48,771 nt of DNA from positions 1 to 48,771 of the forward strand of contig JAHCJK010000022.1 in NCBI GenBank assembly GCA_026184295.1, given 5' to 3'. The translations under genes were made by a program, and so were the position numbers. Under the pieces are notes generated by a model, which did not search any database, was not told the DNA's origin, and worked only from the letters and a program-made list of their open reading frames with translations. Below, in pieces: positions 16,874 to 24,748 of this stretch. Each line of letters begins with the position of its first letter. The stretch's first letter is position 1. The stretch comes from Planctomycetota bacterium. Lineage in GTDB: Bacteria; Planctomycetota; SZUA-567; H5-PLA8.

Positions 16874-17959
16874 ATGCTCAACTGGATTCGCAAAGCGGGA
16901 ACGCTCGTGGCGGGGTGCGTGGCCACCGGCGTGCTGTTGACCGGATGCGGCGGCGGCGGCGGTTCGCAGCCCACCAAGAGCGCGGCGAGCGACATCAAGG
17001 CCGCGAAGAGCGCGCTCGAAGAGGGCCAGTACGCCCTGGCGCAGAACCGTTTCGACGAAGCCAAGGGTCACTTCGAGACCGCGCGTTCGAAGATCGTCTC
17101 GGGCAAGGTCGTCGCCTCGATGGTGGAGAAGGGCAAGCTCGACGAACTCTCGTCCGAAGTCAACGACGCGCTCGCGACCATCGACATCAAGCAGAAGGAT
17201 TTTCAGAACAAGGAAAAGCTGCGCAAGGAAAAGGAAGAGCGCGAGAAGCAGATCGCCGAACTGACCAAGAAGACCGGCGAGGCCAAGACCGGGCCCACCG
17301 CCGAGGACAAGGCCAAGGCCGAAGCGAAGAAGAAGGAAGAGGAAGAGAAGCTGAAAAAGGAACAGGAAGAAGCGCGCCTGAAGGCCATGAGCGCCGCGAC
17401 CAAGAAGGATAATTCCAAGACCGCCGAAGAAGAAGCCGAGGCCCACGCCGAAGCCAAGACCGTCGCCGGCAAGACCGTGGAAGGCGAAGGCGAGGAAAAG
17501 GCCGCGCCCAAGGGCCCGTACAAGGCCTACGGAGAGAACCCGCCCAACATCTCGGTGGACGCCGTGAACGCCAAGGGCGAGTACATGTTCTGCTACGTGC
17601 AGCTCTTCAACAAGACCGACACCGACAAGCGCATCGGCAAGGTGGACGGCACCTTCAAGGACGCCGGCAACGGCTTGGTGGACGAAGCCATCGGCTGCTA
17701 CCAGTTCGATTTCTTCGCCCGCGACATCGCCGATCCGACCGAACAGAACAACGCCAAGGCCGCGCTGACCGGCGGTTCGCACACCATCCCCGCGCACGGT
17801 TCCATCATGCTGGTCCTCGTCGGCAAGCACCGCAACGCCGCCAAGGCCAAGAAGTGCGCCGTCACCGCCAACTTCGAGGACGGCAGTTCGTTCTCGGAGA
17901 CCGGCCCGGGCTCGGTCCTACAGGAAGCCGAGAAGCCCGCGATCCCCGGCCTGAAGTAA
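16874..17959 (+). CDS. Lipoprotein with Lys/Glu-rich coiled coil
   Basis: A 361-residue protein with a lipoprotein signal (GVLLTGC, Cys25 predicted to be lipidated) and a Gly-rich tether. A helical, TPR-like segment follows (AAKSALEEGQYALAQNRFDEAKGHFETARSKI), then a strongly charged coiled coil (about 105-190), then a beta-rich C-terminal domain (residues 205-345, MFCYVQLFNKTDTDKRIGKVDG onward). No family recognised. GGAGGTG stands 4 nt before the ATG at 16874; an in-frame start nine codons upstream would spoil the signal peptide. Terminators lie on both sides, so the gene is transcribed alone. The charged coil resembles the spacer of the FKBP protein at the left end, perhaps a shared envelope-spanning device (inference). 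Confidence 0.78.
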   Translation: MLNWIRKAGTLVAGCVATGVLLTGCGGGGGSQPTKSAASDIKAAKSALEEGQYALAQNRFDEAKGHFETARSKIVSGKVVASMVEKGKLDELSSEVNDALATIDIKQKDFQNKEKLRKEKEEREKQIAELTKKTGEAKTGPTAEDKAKAEAKKKEEEEKLKKEQEEARLKAMSAATKKDNSKTAEEEAEAHAEAKTVAGKTVEGEGEEKAAPKGPYKAYGENPPNISVDAVNAKGEYMFCYVQLFNKTDTDKRIGKVDGTFKDAGNGLVDEAIGCYQFDFFARDIADPTEQNNAKAALTGGSHTIPAHGSIMLVLVGKHRNAAKAKKCAVTANFEDGSSFSETGPGSVLQEAEKPAIPGLK

Positions 17960-17982
17960 CCCCGGGTTTTCCCCAGCAACGG

Positions 17983-18010
17983 AAAAGGGCGGCCTCGGCC
18001 GCCCTTTTTT
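17983..18010. terminator. Rho-independent terminator, possibly bidirectional
   Basis: A perfect 12-bp inverted repeat (AAAAGGGCGGCC / GGCCGCCCTTTT) with a 2-nt centre (TC at 17995-17996), flanked by A residues on the left and T6 on the right. It lies between the convergent lipoprotein and HEAT-repeat genes and could serve both. Confidence 0.9.
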
Positions 18011-18032
18011 CATGCGTGGCGAAAAGGCCGCG

Positions 18033-18542
18033 TCACGAGGCCTTGAACGTCGCCTTGTTCTTGGACCACCACGTCTCCCACTGCTTGATGGAAAGTTCGC
18101 GTTCCTCGTCGGTGCCCTTGGCCTTGAAGACGATCAACTGGCGCGTGATGACCATCAGCGCGTTCGCCGCCAGCCCGCGCAGGCGCGAATCGGGGTCGCG
18201 CAGGAATTTGATGAAGTGCGGGATCGCCTCCACCGACTTCAGGTTCGCGAGCGATTCGATGACCGGGCCGTAGGCGCCGAAGTGCTTGTTGTCGAGCTGC
18301 TTGATCAGTTGCGGAATCACCGACTTGTCGCCCAGCTTCCCCAGCGCGTCGGCGGCCGAGAAGCGCACCGCGCCCACGCCGTCGGCCAGCAGCCGCACCA
18401 GATGCGGCACGGCCCGGCGGTCTCCGCGCAAGCCCAGTTCCTCGCAGGCGTCGCGGCGCACTTCCCATACCCGATGGTTCAGATCCCGGATCAGCGTCTC
18501 GAAATCGTCGGTGCTATTGGTCGGGACCGGTGCCGTATCCAA
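18033..18542 (-). CDS. HEAT-repeat protein
   Basis: A 169-residue soluble protein made of HEAT/PBS-lyase-like helical repeats: LIRDLNHRVWEVRRDACEELGLRGDRRAVPHLVRLLADGVGAVRFSAADALGKLGDKSVIPQLIKQL and on. Such repeats make a protein-binding scaffold. The C-terminus (SIKQWETWWSKNKATFKAS) matches the ending common in planctomycete HEAT proteins. There is no ATG in the N-terminal part. A TTG at 18542 has AAGGAGA 11 nt upstream, which fits better than the TTG at 18620 further up, so I chose it. The 99 bp to the next gene show nothing else. Partner unknown. Confidence 0.78.
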   Translation of the reverse strand: MDTAPVPTNSTDDFETLIRDLNHRVWEVRRDACEELGLRGDRRAVPHLVRLLADGVGAVRFSAADALGKLGDKSVIPQLIKQLDNKHFGAYGPVIESLANLKSVEAIPHFIKFLRDPDSRLRGLAANALMVITRQLIVFKAKGTDEERELSIKQWETWWSKNKATFKAS

Positions 18543-18641
18543 TGGGTTCCCGTCTCCTTCCTGCCGCCAGCGGTTCCATCTTCTCAACCAGTATGATGTT
18601 ACGTGTTCCTCAAAGCGCAAGAGGCTATTGCGGGCCTCGCC

Positions 18642-19757
18642 TTACTTTTTGCGCTCCCGCGCCTCGCCCGGCATGCCGGTCTCGGCCGGTTCCGCGCGCT
18701 TCTGCGGTCCTTCCGCGAGTTCGAAGCGCGGCAGCTTGACCGCGAGCTTCGTCAGGCGGCCGTCGCGCCGGATTTCCAGCGCCAGTTCGGTCCCTTCGGG
18801 GCGGCTCTGCGCGATGCCCAGCAGCCGGTACGCGCCGCAGACGGGCTCGCCGTCCGCGCGAAGGATGCGGTCGCCGCCGCGCAGGCCGGCTTCCCACGCC
18901 GCGCTCCCGCGTTCGACCTGCTGGACCAGCGCGCCCGCCGCGCCGGCCTGCTCGGGCTTCTCGGGATCGCCGGACAGGTCCAGGCGCGCGCCCTCGGGCA
19001 GGTCGCCGTGGTGCACCGCGCCGCCGCGCGCGGCCTTGAGCAGCGGCAGGAAGCGCTCGATCTGGGTGGAAGGCACCGCGTACGCAATGCCGCTGTTCGT
19101 CTTGCCGCCGTAGCGTGCCATGATCTGCCCGGTCAGGCCCAGAAGTTCGCCGGCGGGCGTGAAGAGCGGCCCGCCGGAACTGCCGGGATTCACCGCCGCG
19201 TCGGTCTGCAGCGCGTCGGCGTAGAAGACGCGCAGCGCGGGATTCTCGGGATCGCCCAGGTAGCGGTGCTTCGCGCAAAGCGTCCCGAAGCTGACGCTGG
19301 GCGCGCCGTCCATGTCGCCGAGCTTGTACGGATCGCCGAGCGCGAGCACGCGCAGGCCCGGGCGCGCGGCCTCCGCGCCGGCCAGCCGCGCGAACGGCAG
19401 CCCCTGGGCGTTCTCGATCTTCAGCAGCGCCACGTCGCCCTGCGGGTCGCGCCCGACCACCCGCGCGAGCGCCAGCCGCCCGGCGCCGTAGACGCGCACC
19501 ATCCAGCGGTCCTCGCGCGCGACGACGTGGTGGTTCGTCAGGACGTACCCGTCTTCCGAGATGCAGACGCCCGAGCCGCCGCCGATGAAGACGAACGGCT
19601 TCGCCGCGCGCACGGAGGCCTCGCGCAGTTCCTGCTGGGCTTTCCGGGCCGCCGCCAGCGCGCCGGCGTCCGACGCGCGCGCGCGAAGCGCGAAGGCCGG
19701 CAGCGCGGCCAGCGCAATGATCGGGAGCAGAGGGAGGAAATTCGCGCGCGGGTTCAC
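18642..19757 (-). CDS. HtrA/DegP-like trypsin-fold serine protease with PDZ domain
   Basis: A 371-residue exported protease. N-terminal hydrophobic signal (FLPLLPIIALAALPAFALRARA), trypsin-like domain with a complete triad: His77 in LTNHHVV, Asp108 in QGDVALLKI, Ser194 in NPGSSGGPL. One PDZ domain follows (about 262-350, RGSAAWEAGLRGGDRILRADGEPV). It would degrade or refold damaged envelope proteins. Start is a GTG whose last bases overlap the TGA of the upstream gene (GTGA, 4-nt overlap), so the two are translationally coupled. The upstream partner is a pseudoprotease of the same fold. Confidence 0.9.
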   Translation of the reverse strand: MNPRANFLPLLPIIALAALPAFALRARASDAGALAAARKAQQELREASVRAAKPFVFIGGGSGVCISEDGYVLTNHHVVAREDRWMVRVYGAGRLALARVVGRDPQGDVALLKIENAQGLPFARLAGAEAARPGLRVLALGDPYKLGDMDGAPSVSFGTLCAKHRYLGDPENPALRVFYADALQTDAAVNPGSSGGPLFTPAGELLGLTGQIMARYGGKTNSGIAYAVPSTQIERFLPLLKAARGGAVHHGDLPEGARLDLSGDPEKPEQAGAAGALVQQVERGSAAWEAGLRGGDRILRADGEPVCGAYRLLGIAQSRPEGTELALEIRRDGRLTKLAVKLPRFELAEGPQKRAEPAETGMPGEARERKK

Positions 19758-21526
19758 GGGGTCCTCGTATCGAGCGTGACGCGGACGTTCAGCGCGCGTT
19801 CTTCGCGGACGAACCGCACTTCGACGGGGTCGCCGGGGTTCTTCTTCTTCAGCACGGTGATCACCGCGGGCCAGCTTCGCGTGTCCGCGCCGTCCAGGCC
19901 CGTCACCACGTCGCCCGGGCGCAGGCCCGCGCGCCAGGCCGCGGAACGTTCGACCACCTCGGCGATCTTCACGCCGGCCAGTTCGGTCTCGCCCACCGCC
20001 GGGCGCACGCCCAGAAACGCCTGCGGCGCGGGGCACAGGGTCTTGCCCGCGAGCAGGTCCGGCAGGCAGGCCGCGATCTTGTCCGAGGGCGCGAAGAAAC
20101 CCACCCCGGAACTCTGCGCCCACACTTTGCGTTCGTTCACCTGCGCCGCCACGCCCAGCAGCCGCCCGTCGAGCCCGATCGCCGGGCCGCCGGCGTTGCC
20201 GAAGTTGATGCGCGCGTCGGTCTGCACCGCGCAGCCGTCCAGCCGGTCGAGCGCGCTCACGATGCCGTTCGTGCAGGTCCCTTCGGCCGCTTCGGCGTTC
20301 AAGGGCGCGCCGAGCACCGTGACCAGGTCGCCCGCGGCCAGGCCGTTCGCGCCGGACAGTTCGAGCCCCGGGAGTTCCGCGCCGTCCGCGCCGGCCAGCA
20401 CGAGCGCCGCGAGGTCGAGGCCCAGATGGCACCCTTTGATCTCCGCGGCGAAGCGCCGGCCGTCGGCGAGCACCACCTGCGCGCGCCCGCCCGCGCCTTC
20501 CAGGTTGAACGCGCTGGTCAGCACCGTGCCGCGCGGGCGCACGAGCACCCCGGTCACGCATTGCGTGCCGTCCTGCCCGCGTTCGAAGAGAATCCGCACC
20601 ACCGCGCGGCGCGCCGGTTCGGCGGCCTGCTGGAGCGCGCGCGCCAGCGGCGCGTCCGTCCCGCCGAAGGCCGCGTCTTCCTCGCCGCCGTTCGAGGCCA
20701 GGGCTTTCGCGGCCTTGGGCATGCGCGCGAGAATCTCGTGGAGCGGCACCGCCGTGCCCAGCCAGCGCGTGCGCGCGTGGGAGAGGCTGAGCAGGCCCAG
20801 CAGCCGCCCGCGGGCATCGACCAGCGCCCCGCCGTCGCAGCCGTGGTTCACGGCCGCGTCGCTTTCCAGCACCGGCCCGCGGTAGCGGCTGCAGCCTTCC
20901 TCGCTGACCAGGTGGTAGCGCCCGGAAAGCACCCCGGCGCTCCAGTAGACCTGCCCGTCGCGCCCGAGCGTCTGATGCGCGTTGCCGGCGCTGAAGACGC
21001 GGTCGCCCGCGCGCGCGTCCTCGTCGCGCGCCGCGCGCAGCGCCGGCCAGCGCACGTCCCGGACGCCCTTGCCCTGGGCCTTCAGCAGCACCGCTTCGCA
21101 GGCCGACGAGACTTCGGCCACCTCGGCATCCAGCGCGCGACCGTCGGCCAGCAGCAGCCGGACGTCCTTCGCGCCTTCCGGCACCGCCGTGGTGGACGTC
21201 AGCACGTAGCCGAGATCGGAGATCACGACGCCCGAGCCGTAAAAGCGCTCCCGCTTCGGCCCGTGGCGGCATTCCACGCCGAGCACGGAGGGCGCGACGC
21301 GTTCGTACACCGACCGGTCGCGCGCCTGTATCGCGTCGATCTCGCCCGTGGACGGAGCGGGAGCGTTCGCCCCGGACGGAACGCCGGGCGCGGGAAGGCA
21401 CGGGGCCTCGCCGCACGCGCCGGACCCCGCCGCGAGGACGCTCGACAGAAACACGATTCGAGTAAAGGGGTGCGTGGACAACGCACGAGCCCCCCAAGCA
21501 GTGGTCCCCCCCACCACCCAGGGCAT
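19754..21526 (-). CDS. Exported tandem trypsin-fold pseudoprotease with PDZ domain
   Basis: A 590-residue protein with two HtrA-like trypsin domains (about 70-275 and 300-490) and one C-terminal PDZ domain (about 495-585, VVERSAAWRAGLRPGDVVTGLDG). Aligned on its downstream neighbour, domain 1 has Thr113 for the catalytic His (LTSTTAV), Glu144 for Asp (ACEAVLLK) and Asp231 for Ser (NHGCDGGAL). Domain 2 has Phe340 for His (LTSAFNL), keeps Asp371, and has Ala445 for Ser (NFGNAGGPA). Both domains should therefore be inactive. A signal or lipoprotein-like leader (FLSSVLAAGSGAC) lies near residues 25-38. The start at 21526 lacks a good ribosome site; an in-frame TTG at 21478 after a GGGGGG tract is an alternative. 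A regulatory or scaffold role for the coupled active protease is likely (inference). Confidence 0.85.
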   Translation of the reverse strand: MPWVVGGTTAWGARALSTHPFTRIVFLSSVLAAGSGACGEAPCLPAPGVPSGANAPAPSTGEIDAIQARDRSVYERVAPSVLGVECRHGPKRERFYGSGVVISDLGYVLTSTTAVPEGAKDVRLLLADGRALDAEVAEVSSACEAVLLKAQGKGVRDVRWPALRAARDEDARAGDRVFSAGNAHQTLGRDGQVYWSAGVLSGRYHLVSEEGCSRYRGPVLESDAAVNHGCDGGALVDARGRLLGLLSLSHARTRWLGTAVPLHEILARMPKAAKALASNGGEEDAAFGGTDAPLARALQQAAEPARRAVVRILFERGQDGTQCVTGVLVRPRGTVLTSAFNLEGAGGRAQVVLADGRRFAAEIKGCHLGLDLAALVLAGADGAELPGLELSGANGLAAGDLVTVLGAPLNAEAAEGTCTNGIVSALDRLDGCAVQTDARINFGNAGGPAIGLDGRLLGVAAQVNERKVWAQSSGVGFFAPSDKIAACLPDLLAGKTLCPAPQAFLGVRPAVGETELAGVKIAEVVERSAAWRAGLRPGDVVTGLDGADTRSWPAVITVLKKKNPGDPVEVRFVREERALNVRVTLDTRTP

Positions 21527-21652
21527 TCGCCAGTCTTTTGTCGTCGTCTTTTAGGGAGGACTTGAGGAAGAAAGCGCGCCGCGCGGGGTCCGCTCGGCGC
21601 TCGTGCTGTTATAAGGAGAGGCCCGGCGCCGTTGCCCGGTCCGAGCGCGCGG

Positions 21653-23125
21653 TCAGCGGTTTCCCGCTTCGGTCAGGTCGTAGCAGGCGATGGCGTCCTT
21701 CAGGCGCACGTAGACCCGGCCGTTCGCGAGGGCCAAAGAACTGCATTTCGCGGCGCCCGTCTTCACGTACCCCACTTCCTCGTAGCGTTCCGGCGTGGCC
21801 TTGAAGCCGTACAGCCCGCCGTCGGAATCCAGGACAAACACCTTTTCGTCGGCCACGATCGGCGTGGAGCAGGTCGCGTTCGTGCGCGCGTTCTGCCGGA
21901 AACTTCGCACGCCCGTCTTCAGGTTCAGGACGTCCACGAGAATAGTGGCGTAGTGGTGCGTGCACACGTAAATCGAATCGCGGAAGACCACCGGCGTGGA
22001 GCCGGCGTCGCCGGATTCCTTGTTGACCCAGATTTTCTCGGCCTTGTCGGGCGTGATCCGGAAACCCTCGGACCCATTCCCGCCGCGTATGACCATGATA
22101 TCCCCGGAGACCATGGGCGTGGGCTTCACCCCGTACATCGTGGACGGGACCTTCCAGCGCACCTTGCCGCTGGCGGCGTCGATGCACGCGACGGAACTGT
22201 AATTCCCGAGCGGGCACAGCAGGTAGGTCTGGCCTTCGTTCGTCCAGACGCCCGGGCAGGTGGAGTCGCACTTGACCGCCGGCTGCCGCCAGCGTTCCTG
22301 CCCCGTCTCGAGGTCGTAGGCCGCCAGTTCCTGGGCCAGCACGTACACGACGCCGTTCCAGACCAGCGGCGAACTGTGCGTCCCTTCGCCCTTCGCCTGC
22401 CAGACCAAATCGCCGTTCTTCTTCAGGTCGAGGCAGTAGACGCCGCTGGCGCCCGCGAAGCAGAGTTTGTCCTTGTAGATCGCCGGCACGCCCGAAAACC
22501 CGTAGCCTTCGCCTTCGTACGCGGGACTGGGCGGATTGGTTACGTCGAATTCCTTGCGCCACAGTTCCTTGCCGGTGGCGGCGTCCAGGCAGGTCAGCGT
22601 CTCGATCGCCGCCTGGTTTTTCTTGTACAACTTTTTCGCGTGGGCGAGGAGGTCCTTGGCGCACCAATGCCCGTGGGTGTAGTTGTACCATTTCTTGCGC
22701 AGCAGCCGTTCGAATTCGTGATAGGTCTTCACTTCCTTGCCCTGCAGGGACGCGATCCATTCCATGTCGGCCTCGTGCCCCTGCTTCTTCTCCTGCAGGG
22801 AGGCCAGGAGTTCGGCGTCGATCGGCGCTATGCCGGACTGGGGCTGGAAGACGCACGAGAACGTGTAGACCTTGCCGCCGGCGACGACGGGGCTGCCGAT
22901 GCCCCACGAAGGCGCCGCCGGCAGCGGGTCGCTCTTCCAGAGCAGCTTGGGGCCGCTCTTCGGCCAGGCGTTCAGCAGTTGCGGGCCGCCGGCCGCGATC
23001 CCGTCGCGGTTCGGCCCCAGGAACTGCGGCCAATCGCCCTCCGCCGCGGCCGGAAGCCGAACCGAACCTGCCGCGCCCGCGCAGATCGCCAAGACCAACC
23101 AGACGGCCTCACGCTTCTTCCACAT
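21653..23125 (-). CDS. Exported PQQ-like beta-propeller protein
   Basis: A 490-residue protein with a signal peptide (KKREAVWLVLAICAGAAGSVRLPAAA) followed by the entry DWPQFLGPNRDGI, which starts many planctomycete outer-membrane WD/PQQ-like propellers. Repeats of the form A-x-D-x-x-T-G-x-x-x-W are present (CLDAATGKELWRKEF, AYDLETGQERWRQP, CIDAASGKVRWKVP). About 80 residues between blades 1 and 2 (IDAELLASLQEKKQGHEADMEW onward) form a helical insert that is not part of the standard fold. I see no dehydrogenase active-site signature, so a scaffold or binding role is likelier. GGGGGGG stands 6 nt before the ATG. The GntR-type regulator gene lies 45 bp upstream on the same strand and may control it. 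Confidence 0.88.
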   Translation of the reverse strand: MWKKREAVWLVLAICAGAAGSVRLPAAAEGDWPQFLGPNRDGIAAGGPQLLNAWPKSGPKLLWKSDPLPAAPSWGIGSPVVAGGKVYTFSCVFQPQSGIAPIDAELLASLQEKKQGHEADMEWIASLQGKEVKTYHEFERLLRKKWYNYTHGHWCAKDLLAHAKKLYKKNQAAIETLTCLDAATGKELWRKEFDVTNPPSPAYEGEGYGFSGVPAIYKDKLCFAGASGVYCLDLKKNGDLVWQAKGEGTHSSPLVWNGVVYVLAQELAAYDLETGQERWRQPAVKCDSTCPGVWTNEGQTYLLCPLGNYSSVACIDAASGKVRWKVPSTMYGVKPTPMVSGDIMVIRGGNGSEGFRITPDKAEKIWVNKESGDAGSTPVVFRDSIYVCTHHYATILVDVLNLKTGVRSFRQNARTNATCSTPIVADEKVFVLDSDGGLYGFKATPERYEEVGYVKTGAAKCSSLALANGRVYVRLKDAIACYDLTEAGNR

Positions 23126-23170
23126 ACGGCACCCCCCCGATGAAAGACGTTTTCGTCAAAAACCCCCGCC

Positions 23171-24373
23171 TCACCGCGCAGGCTCGGCCTCGGCGTTTGG
23201 GTGAAAATGCATGTTCACTCCGACGTTCAGCGACGGGCGCGCGGGCTGCTTGAGCCGCGCCAGCAGCAGTTCGCCCGCCACCGTGCCCATGGCCTCCGTG
23301 TCCAGCCGGATGTTCAGCGCGCGGCCGGCCTGCGCTTCGTCGCAGGCGCCCGCGGCTTCCAGATGCAGGCCCAGCACCGCGCATGCGCCGATCAGGCGTT
23401 CGGCCTGGTCCGACCCGTGGCAGACCAGCGCTTGCGGCCGCTCGGACGCCGGCAGTTCCGCCAGCTTGGACGCCAGCAGGGTGTCTTCGCGAGTCTGATA
23501 ATGGACCCAGCCTTCCCGAACTTCGATCCCCGCCGCGTCCATCGCCTGCAGGTAGGCGCTCAGCCGCGGAAACGTGTCCGGGTCCGTGCGCTTGCCGAAC
23601 CGGAACCCCGAGGGCGCGTTCGCATCCGCGACGCGGGTGTGCGGGTCCCAGACCTTGGAGCCCACAAAATGAATCCGCGTCAGGCCCCGCGAAACGAAGT
23701 GGTTCACCGCCGCGCCGTATCCGCTTTGAGGATTGGCGTACACCAGATCGGCGTGCTCGCCGAGCCGTTGCGAAGGATAGTCCACCACGACCGCCGGCAC
23801 TTTCGTTTCGAGCAAGGCCTGCAGCCACGCTTCTTCGATGATGCCCAGCGTCAGGACGCCGTCGTAGCCGGCACGGCGGACGACTTCCAGGGACGGCGCG
23901 CGCGCGCGGCCGCCCCATTCGTTGCCCAGGCATTCCACCGTCAAGCCGCGCTCCGGCTGTCGCCAGGTCCCGCGCGTGAAGGAATCCCGGGACGCGTCGA
24001 GCGCCGGATCGACGCCTTCCAGGCCCCACGCCTTGAACGCGCCCAACGACAAGCGGTGGCAGAAACCGTTCCAGTGGTTGACCTGCACCGAATGGAACCA
24101 AAGCAGGCCGAGCTTGAGCGTGCGGCCGGGAATCGGCGGCGGATGCCGGCGATCCGCGACGTAGGTTCCGCTTCCCCTGCGGCGAACGATCAGGCCTTCG
24201 CGAGCCAGATCGTTCAGCGCGCGCATCACCGTCGTGTTGCTGGCGCGGAATTGCTTGAAGAGTTCGATTTCAGGCGGGAGCCGCGTGCCCGGCAACCACG
24301 CGCCCGTCTCGATGTTGCGCCGGAGGTGCTCGCGGACCTGCGAGTATCGCGGCGCATGGCGTTGGAATTTCAT
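23171..24373 (-). CDS. GntR-type DNA-binding domain fused to LacI-type ligand-binding domain (transcriptional repressor)
   Basis: A 400-residue regulator. Residues 1-72 form a GntR winged helix (YSQVREHLRRNIETGAWLPGTRLPPEIEL, then FRASNTTVMRALNDLAREGLIVRRRGSGTYV). The remainder is a periplasmic-binding-protein-like sensor of the LacI/GalR kind (LKLGLLWFHS, YDGVLTLGIIEEAWLQALLETKVPAVVVDY, LTRIHFVG), the AraR-like arrangement that binds sugars. Start at 24373 is preferred because GGGGGG lies 5 nt upstream; the ATG at 24391 has no ribosome site. Two identical palindromes just upstream look like its own operators. The downstream PQQ-like propeller gene is probably in the same unit. Ligand unknown, likely a sugar. 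Confidence 0.9.
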   Translation of the reverse strand: MKFQRHAPRYSQVREHLRRNIETGAWLPGTRLPPEIELFKQFRASNTTVMRALNDLAREGLIVRRRGSGTYVADRRHPPPIPGRTLKLGLLWFHSVQVNHWNGFCHRLSLGAFKAWGLEGVDPALDASRDSFTRGTWRQPERGLTVECLGNEWGGRARAPSLEVVRRAGYDGVLTLGIIEEAWLQALLETKVPAVVVDYPSQRLGEHADLVYANPQSGYGAAVNHFVSRGLTRIHFVGSKVWDPHTRVADANAPSGFRFGKRTDPDTFPRLSAYLQAMDAAGIEVREGWVHYQTREDTLLASKLAELPASERPQALVCHGSDQAERLIGACAVLGLHLEAAGACDEAQAGRALNIRLDTEAMGTVAGELLLARLKQPARPSLNVGVNMHFHPNAEAEPAR

Positions 24374-24408
24374 GCGTGCCCCCCGCTTCATTCAATCTAC
24401 TATACACC

Positions 24409-24442
24409 AATACTAGCTAGTATTTGATATATACTAGCTAGT
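24409..24442 (-). promoter_or_regulatory. Twin palindromic operators upstream of the GntR/LacI-hybrid gene
   Basis: The perfect palindrome ACTAGCTAGT occurs at 24412-24421 and again at 24433-24442, centres exactly 21 bp apart (two helical turns). The proximal copy extends to a 16-bp perfect palindrome, AATACTAGCTAGTATT (24409-24424). They lie 36-69 bp upstream of the chosen start, beside a TATAGT that could be the -10 (minus strand). Spacing and symmetry fit a dimeric repressor binding cooperatively to the same DNA face; autoregulation is inference. Confidence 0.75.
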
Positions 24443-24669
24443 TTTTAAAGTCCTTTGGGAAAGCACCATAACCTGAATTGATAAATAGGGTTAAGAGACC
24501 ATGGCGCCTGCAACTCTTGACGGCTTTAGCACCGGCGAGGGGCCCGTTTCGGCGCCACGTCCGTCCGATCGGTTCACGACGAAGCCTTGCGAGCCACGCC
24601 CAGCGCGGATACGATGCGCGTCAACGAGCCGTCGGACGATTTTCATTCCACGGCCCCACCCGCATCGAC

Positions 24670-24743
24670 GTCCCCGTAGCTCAGCTGGATAGAGCGCTGG
24701 TTTCCTAAACCGGAGGTCGTGGGTTCGAATCCCGCCGGGGATA
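24670..24743 (+). tRNA. tRNA-Arg(CCU)
   Basis: A complete cloverleaf: acceptor GTCCCCG/CGGGGAT, D stem GCTC/GAGC, anticodon stem CTGGT/ACCGG with loop TTCCTAA (anticodon CCT at 24704-24706), T arm GTGGG-TTCGAAT-CCCGC. The first acceptor pair is G1-U72 and the discriminator is A73. CCA is not encoded; the 3' end runs into TATTTTTCT. It reads AGG codons, which are rare in such GC-rich genomes. The 3' end lies 5 bp from the convergent dnaE2 stop codon. Confidence 0.95.
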
Positions 24744-24748
24744 TTTTT

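Noticed and set aside
24448..24669. Possible small gene or RNA between the GntR operators and the tRNA
   Set aside because: No ribosome site, no stable terminator and no plausible composition seen; left as empty sequence.
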